From Oscillospiraceae bacterium (GTDB lineage: Bacteria; Bacillota; Clostridia; Oscillospirales; CAG-272): a stretch of DNA of 64,000 nucleotides. The position numbers were made by a program, and so were the translations under genes. The notes beneath the pieces were generated by a model that was given only the letters and a program-made list of their open reading frames with translations, ran no database searches and had not been told where the DNA came from. Below are positions 62,178 through 64,000 of the stretch, one piece after another. The first letter of the stretch is position 1. Every line of letters begins with the position of its first letter. The DNA is taken from contig SVST01000008.1 of NCBI GenBank assembly GCA_015064155.1, forward strand, positions 40,534-104,533, written 5' to 3'.

Positions 62178-62731
62178 TTTGTAGCCTCCAACCTGTCTCC
62201 ACGCAAAATGGAGTCATATAATTTTCTGTACTCGGTTTTTCCGAGTTGTGTGTCGAGTTGCCTGATGCGCAACAAAAGTTTTAGCTTTAGTCCATAATAA
62301 TAAAGGTAATCCTCCGAGAAATGATCGGCAGGACGCAACCTTTCCAAAAGCTGCAGTCGATGGTTCAAAAGGAATTTTTCGGCATCCAAAGGATTTTCTG
62401 TTTCAATGGCAGCAGTGGCAATTTTGATCAACTCAACGGATAAAAGCCGACCTTCAAGATCAAACGTCTTATTCATTTTATTTGCTCTGGCTTTCGCAAG
62501 TGCCAATCGCAATTCTCTCTCTGCGGTATTCCAAGCAGCAATCAGCTTTGATTTCGATTTTTCGGGGAGTATCGGCGGCACAAGCGTTAATTTTTCCAGC
62601 TCACTTTGTGCTTTTTTTCCCAAGAAACGACCGCACAGTTCCAAAAAGCGATCCTCTGTGATGGGCAGGGGAGCACCTTCGGAGAGTCCGTCCAAGGACG
62701 GCAACTGTGAAATCAGATAATATTCAGCCAT
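62174..62731 (-). CDS. DUF2764 family protein of the V-ATPase operon
   Basis: A 185-residue helical protein beginning AEYYLISQLPSLDGL, the typical N terminus of the DUF2764 family, which is encoded between subunits E and A in V-ATPase operons of Bacteroidetes, spirochaetes and Chlamydia. It is considered a distant counterpart of subunit C, which joins rotor and stator. No separate C or F subunit gene is present in this operon. Confidence 0.88.
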   Translation of the reverse strand: MAEYYLISQLPSLDGLSEGAPLPITEDRFLELCGRFLGKKAQSELEKLTLVPPILPEKSKSKLIAAWNTAERELRLALAKARANKMNKTFDLEGRLLSVELIKIATAAIETENPLDAEKFLLNHRLQLLERLRPADHFSEDYLYYYGLKLKLLLRIRQLDTQLGKTEYRKLYDSILRGDRLEATK

Positions 62732-62733
62732 AT

Positions 62734-63342
62734 TTACTCTGCCTCTTTCAAAAGCTCGATCACCTTGGGACTGAGATAATTGGAAAGCATTTCAACAACC
62801 GATTCGGTGGAATAATCATAGTAGGCAGAGCCGTTGCGAACCGCAATCCGGAAGCCACCGTCAAATTGATCGTTTGCTTTCAGTGTAACACCCTTGATCA
62901 TTTTCACTTTGATTGCTGCAAGCAGCATTTCTTCAAGTTTTTTCAAGTCTTTATTATTCAAAACAATTGCGAGCTCCTCGGCATCGGGCTTGTTCGCCCA
63001 GCCTTCCACTACTTTGACGATCAGCTCTGCCAATGCATCGGAGGAATATACAGAAGCCACGTTTTCACCGATGATGCTATCCAGCTCTCTTGTTACGCTC
63101 TCTCGGAAGGAGATCAGCAGGTTTCTTCCTGCCTGACGGATTGCATCCTCACTTGATTTTACGATGCGCTCATTTTCGGTTTTGGCGGCTGACAAAATTT
63201 TGTTCGCCTGATCGTTTGCGTCGTCAATGATTTTTTGCGCTTCTTTTTTTGCGGCATCCACTATGGCTTTGGCTTCAAACTCAGCAGCATCCACACCGTC
63301 TTTTTTGATCTGTTCGATCAATTCCTGAAGTTGTATTTCCAT
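62734..63342 (-). CDS. atpE: V-type ATPase subunit E (peripheral stalk)
   Basis: A 202-residue protein: a long N-terminal coiled coil (residues 1-85, Ala/Lys/Glu-rich) and a globular C-terminal domain, the plan of subunit E. First gene of the operon, with AGGAG upstream and a promoter and leader hairpin before it. The partner subunit H/G of other V-ATPases is not found. Confidence 0.92.
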   Translation of the reverse strand: MEIQLQELIEQIKKDGVDAAEFEAKAIVDAAKKEAQKIIDDANDQANKILSAAKTENERIVKSSEDAIRQAGRNLLISFRESVTRELDSIIGENVASVYSSDALAELIVKVVEGWANKPDAEELAIVLNNKDLKKLEEMLLAAIKVKMIKGVTLKANDQFDGGFRIAVRNGSAYYDYSTESVVEMLSNYLSPKVIELLKEAE

Positions 63343-63375
63343 CCTGTTTTCTCCTTTTTCTTGCTAAAAAGCATA

Positions 63376-63409
63376 GGGAACTAGCATCCTCTGCAGACAG
63401 CTAGTTCCC
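63376..63409 (-). promoter_or_regulatory. Leader hairpin before the V-ATPase operon
   Basis: Minus-strand GGGAACTAGC and GCTAGTTCCC form a perfect 10-bp stem around 14 bases within the 5' leader, about 35 nt before the first start codon. TTTTT follows only 4 nt later, so it could act as an attenuator or an RNA-stability element. Confidence 0.6.
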
Positions 63410-63432
63410 GTTTCTTTATAATCTTACCCTTA

Positions 63433-63460
63433 ATTATATCACTTTTTTTGCGATTGTCAA
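63433..63460 (-). promoter_or_regulatory. Sigma-A promoter of the V-ATPase operon
   Basis: Minus-strand TTGACA, 16 bp, TATAAT; about 90 bp before subunit E. Confidence 0.88.
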
Positions 63461-63620
63461 TAATTTTTTTGAAATTTATTTAATGAATAGAGCGCAAAAA
63501 GGGTATAATAGTACATTTTTTTGGTATATTCTTAATATTTTTTCGCTTTTTGGCACATGCGATTGAGAAAACAAACTGTATTCTACGATGTTTTGCATAT
63601 GAATAAAGACCTGTGATTGA

Positions 63621-63777
63621 TTGCAACCATTCCGCAAAAAGAAGCGCTGCAGCCTTTTTCGGCATAGCCGAAATGATCGCCCTTCAAAATATTTCCTTGT
63701 GTGGTAAGGATTTTTCGAATCAGCCGAAGTATCTCTCAAGCAGTCCCTTGAAAGCTCTTCCGTGGCTTGAGGCTTCA
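63621..63777 (-). repeat. Integration repeat, copy 5 (shortened arm, terminator, rubrerythrin end)
   Basis: Begins with TTGCAACCATTCCGCAAA as in copies 3 and 4 but jumps directly to the terminator hairpin with TTTCGGCATAGCCGAAA (63641-63684, decayed outer stem), then linker and the rubrerythrin end (HGRAFKGLLERYFG and a TGA stop, about 63720-63770). The arm region with TTCCAA repeats has been deleted. Confidence 0.75.
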
Positions 63778-63787
63778 AGCATATTAT

Positions 63788-64000
63788 ACGCAACAAATGT
63801 CTTGTGCGTCGATTGTTAGGACAGTTCTCCGCCTTTCGATAACGCTTGCAGCTGTGCAAGCATACTTTTTATGTCGCGCTTGGCGGTGTGGTCGTTTATT
63901 TTGACCTCGCCGTTTGGGGTAGGGGTAAATAGCGAGTTGGTTTCATACAAAATGAGGGCATCAAACCAACCGGTGCTATTTAACAGCTTGTATTCTTCCA
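63788..64000. repeat. Long direct repeat, right copy
   Basis: Same orientation and nearly identical to 54649-54861; continues past the window end. Together the copies bracket the truncated MocR gene and the V-ATPase operon. Confidence 0.9.
63816..64000 (-). CDS. 3' end of an unidentified gene, cut by the window edge
   Basis: The minus-strand frame is open to the window end and stops at 63816; the last residues are ALSKGGELS. This is the right-hand copy of the fragment at 54677 and may be the intact gene. About 61 codons are visible and no family is recognised. It lies directly upstream of the rubrerythrin end of repeat copy 5. Confidence 0.6.
   Translation of the reverse strand, partial: EEYKLLNSTGWFDALILYETNSLFTPTPNGEVKINDHTAKRDIKSMLAQLQALSKGGELS

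Noticed and set aside
63476..63859. Minus-strand frame across repeat copy 5
   Set aside because: It runs through the terminator hairpin and out of frame across the rubrerythrin end; no ribosome site.

Overview
The window reads as chromosomal DNA from an anaerobic, low-to-mid GC Gram-positive bacterium of the class Clostridia, probably an uncultured gut member of the Oscillospirales/Christensenellales type. The basis is textbook sigma-A promoters (TTGACA, 17 bp, TATAAT) before most operons, SecG and a lipoprotein foldase without outer-membrane genes, pyruvate-phosphate dikinase, pyruvate formate-lyase, Feo iron uptake, a TPP-controlled ThiT, Y-family polymerase plus YolD, and many small carbohydrate-use cassettes with AraC regulators. 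The taxonomic placement is inference.

Layout. 1-2502: a Gfo/Idh/MocA dehydrogenase (cut by the window edge) and two TIM-barrel sugar isomerases. 2562-9067: TPP riboswitch-thiT, then the pth-mfd-foldase operon. 9398-13992: ppdK, tRNA-Arg(CCT), a DivIVA-like protein and an XRE regulator. 14032-19306: rhaA, plsY, Y-family polymerase/YolD, trpS. 19112-21711: feoA-feoB-Cys-rich protein with two identical-half palindromic operators. 21923-25035: a pyruvate formate-lyase encoded as two separate polypeptides plus its activase. 25209-31197: nth, secG, a second Gfo/Idh dehydrogenase, a DUF1508 protein with a histone-like tail, rhaD and a NahK-like kinase. 31530-34493: AraC regulator divergent from two QueG-like Fe-S proteins. 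34592-43503: GH20 hexosaminidase, an operon for a glycyl radical enzyme of unknown substrate (activase, Zn-alcohol dehydrogenase, sialate O-acetylesterase-like hydrolase), its divergent AraC regulator and an SGNH hydrolase.

From about 43.5 kb to the end the window is a patchwork of accessory cassettes separated by repeated sequence. The repeats contain a terminator hairpin and, in most copies, the 3' end of a rubrerythrin gene, always on the minus strand; several carry runs of TTCCAA direct repeats, and one lies next to the N-terminal stub of a tyrosine integrase. I read this as serial integration of elements into the 3' end of a rubrerythrin gene outside the window. The cassettes hold an AraC/FAD-oxidoreductase group, a fucosidase/SGNH/AraC group, a sugar isomerase with a metallophosphatase-TIM-barrel fusion, and a complete V-type ATPase operon (E, DUF2764, A, B, D, I, K) of the gene order known from Bacteroidetes, spirochaetes and Chlamydia. 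The V-ATPase segment is bracketed by a near-identical direct repeat of at least 213 bp and adjoins a truncated MocR gene.

Functionally the window combines energy metabolism (PpdK, PFL, V-ATPase), core housekeeping, and use of deoxy- and amino-sugars from host or plant glycans (rhamnose isomerase and aldolase, fucosidase, hexosaminidase, esterases, dehydrogenases). No CRISPR array, rRNA or complete insertion sequence was seen.
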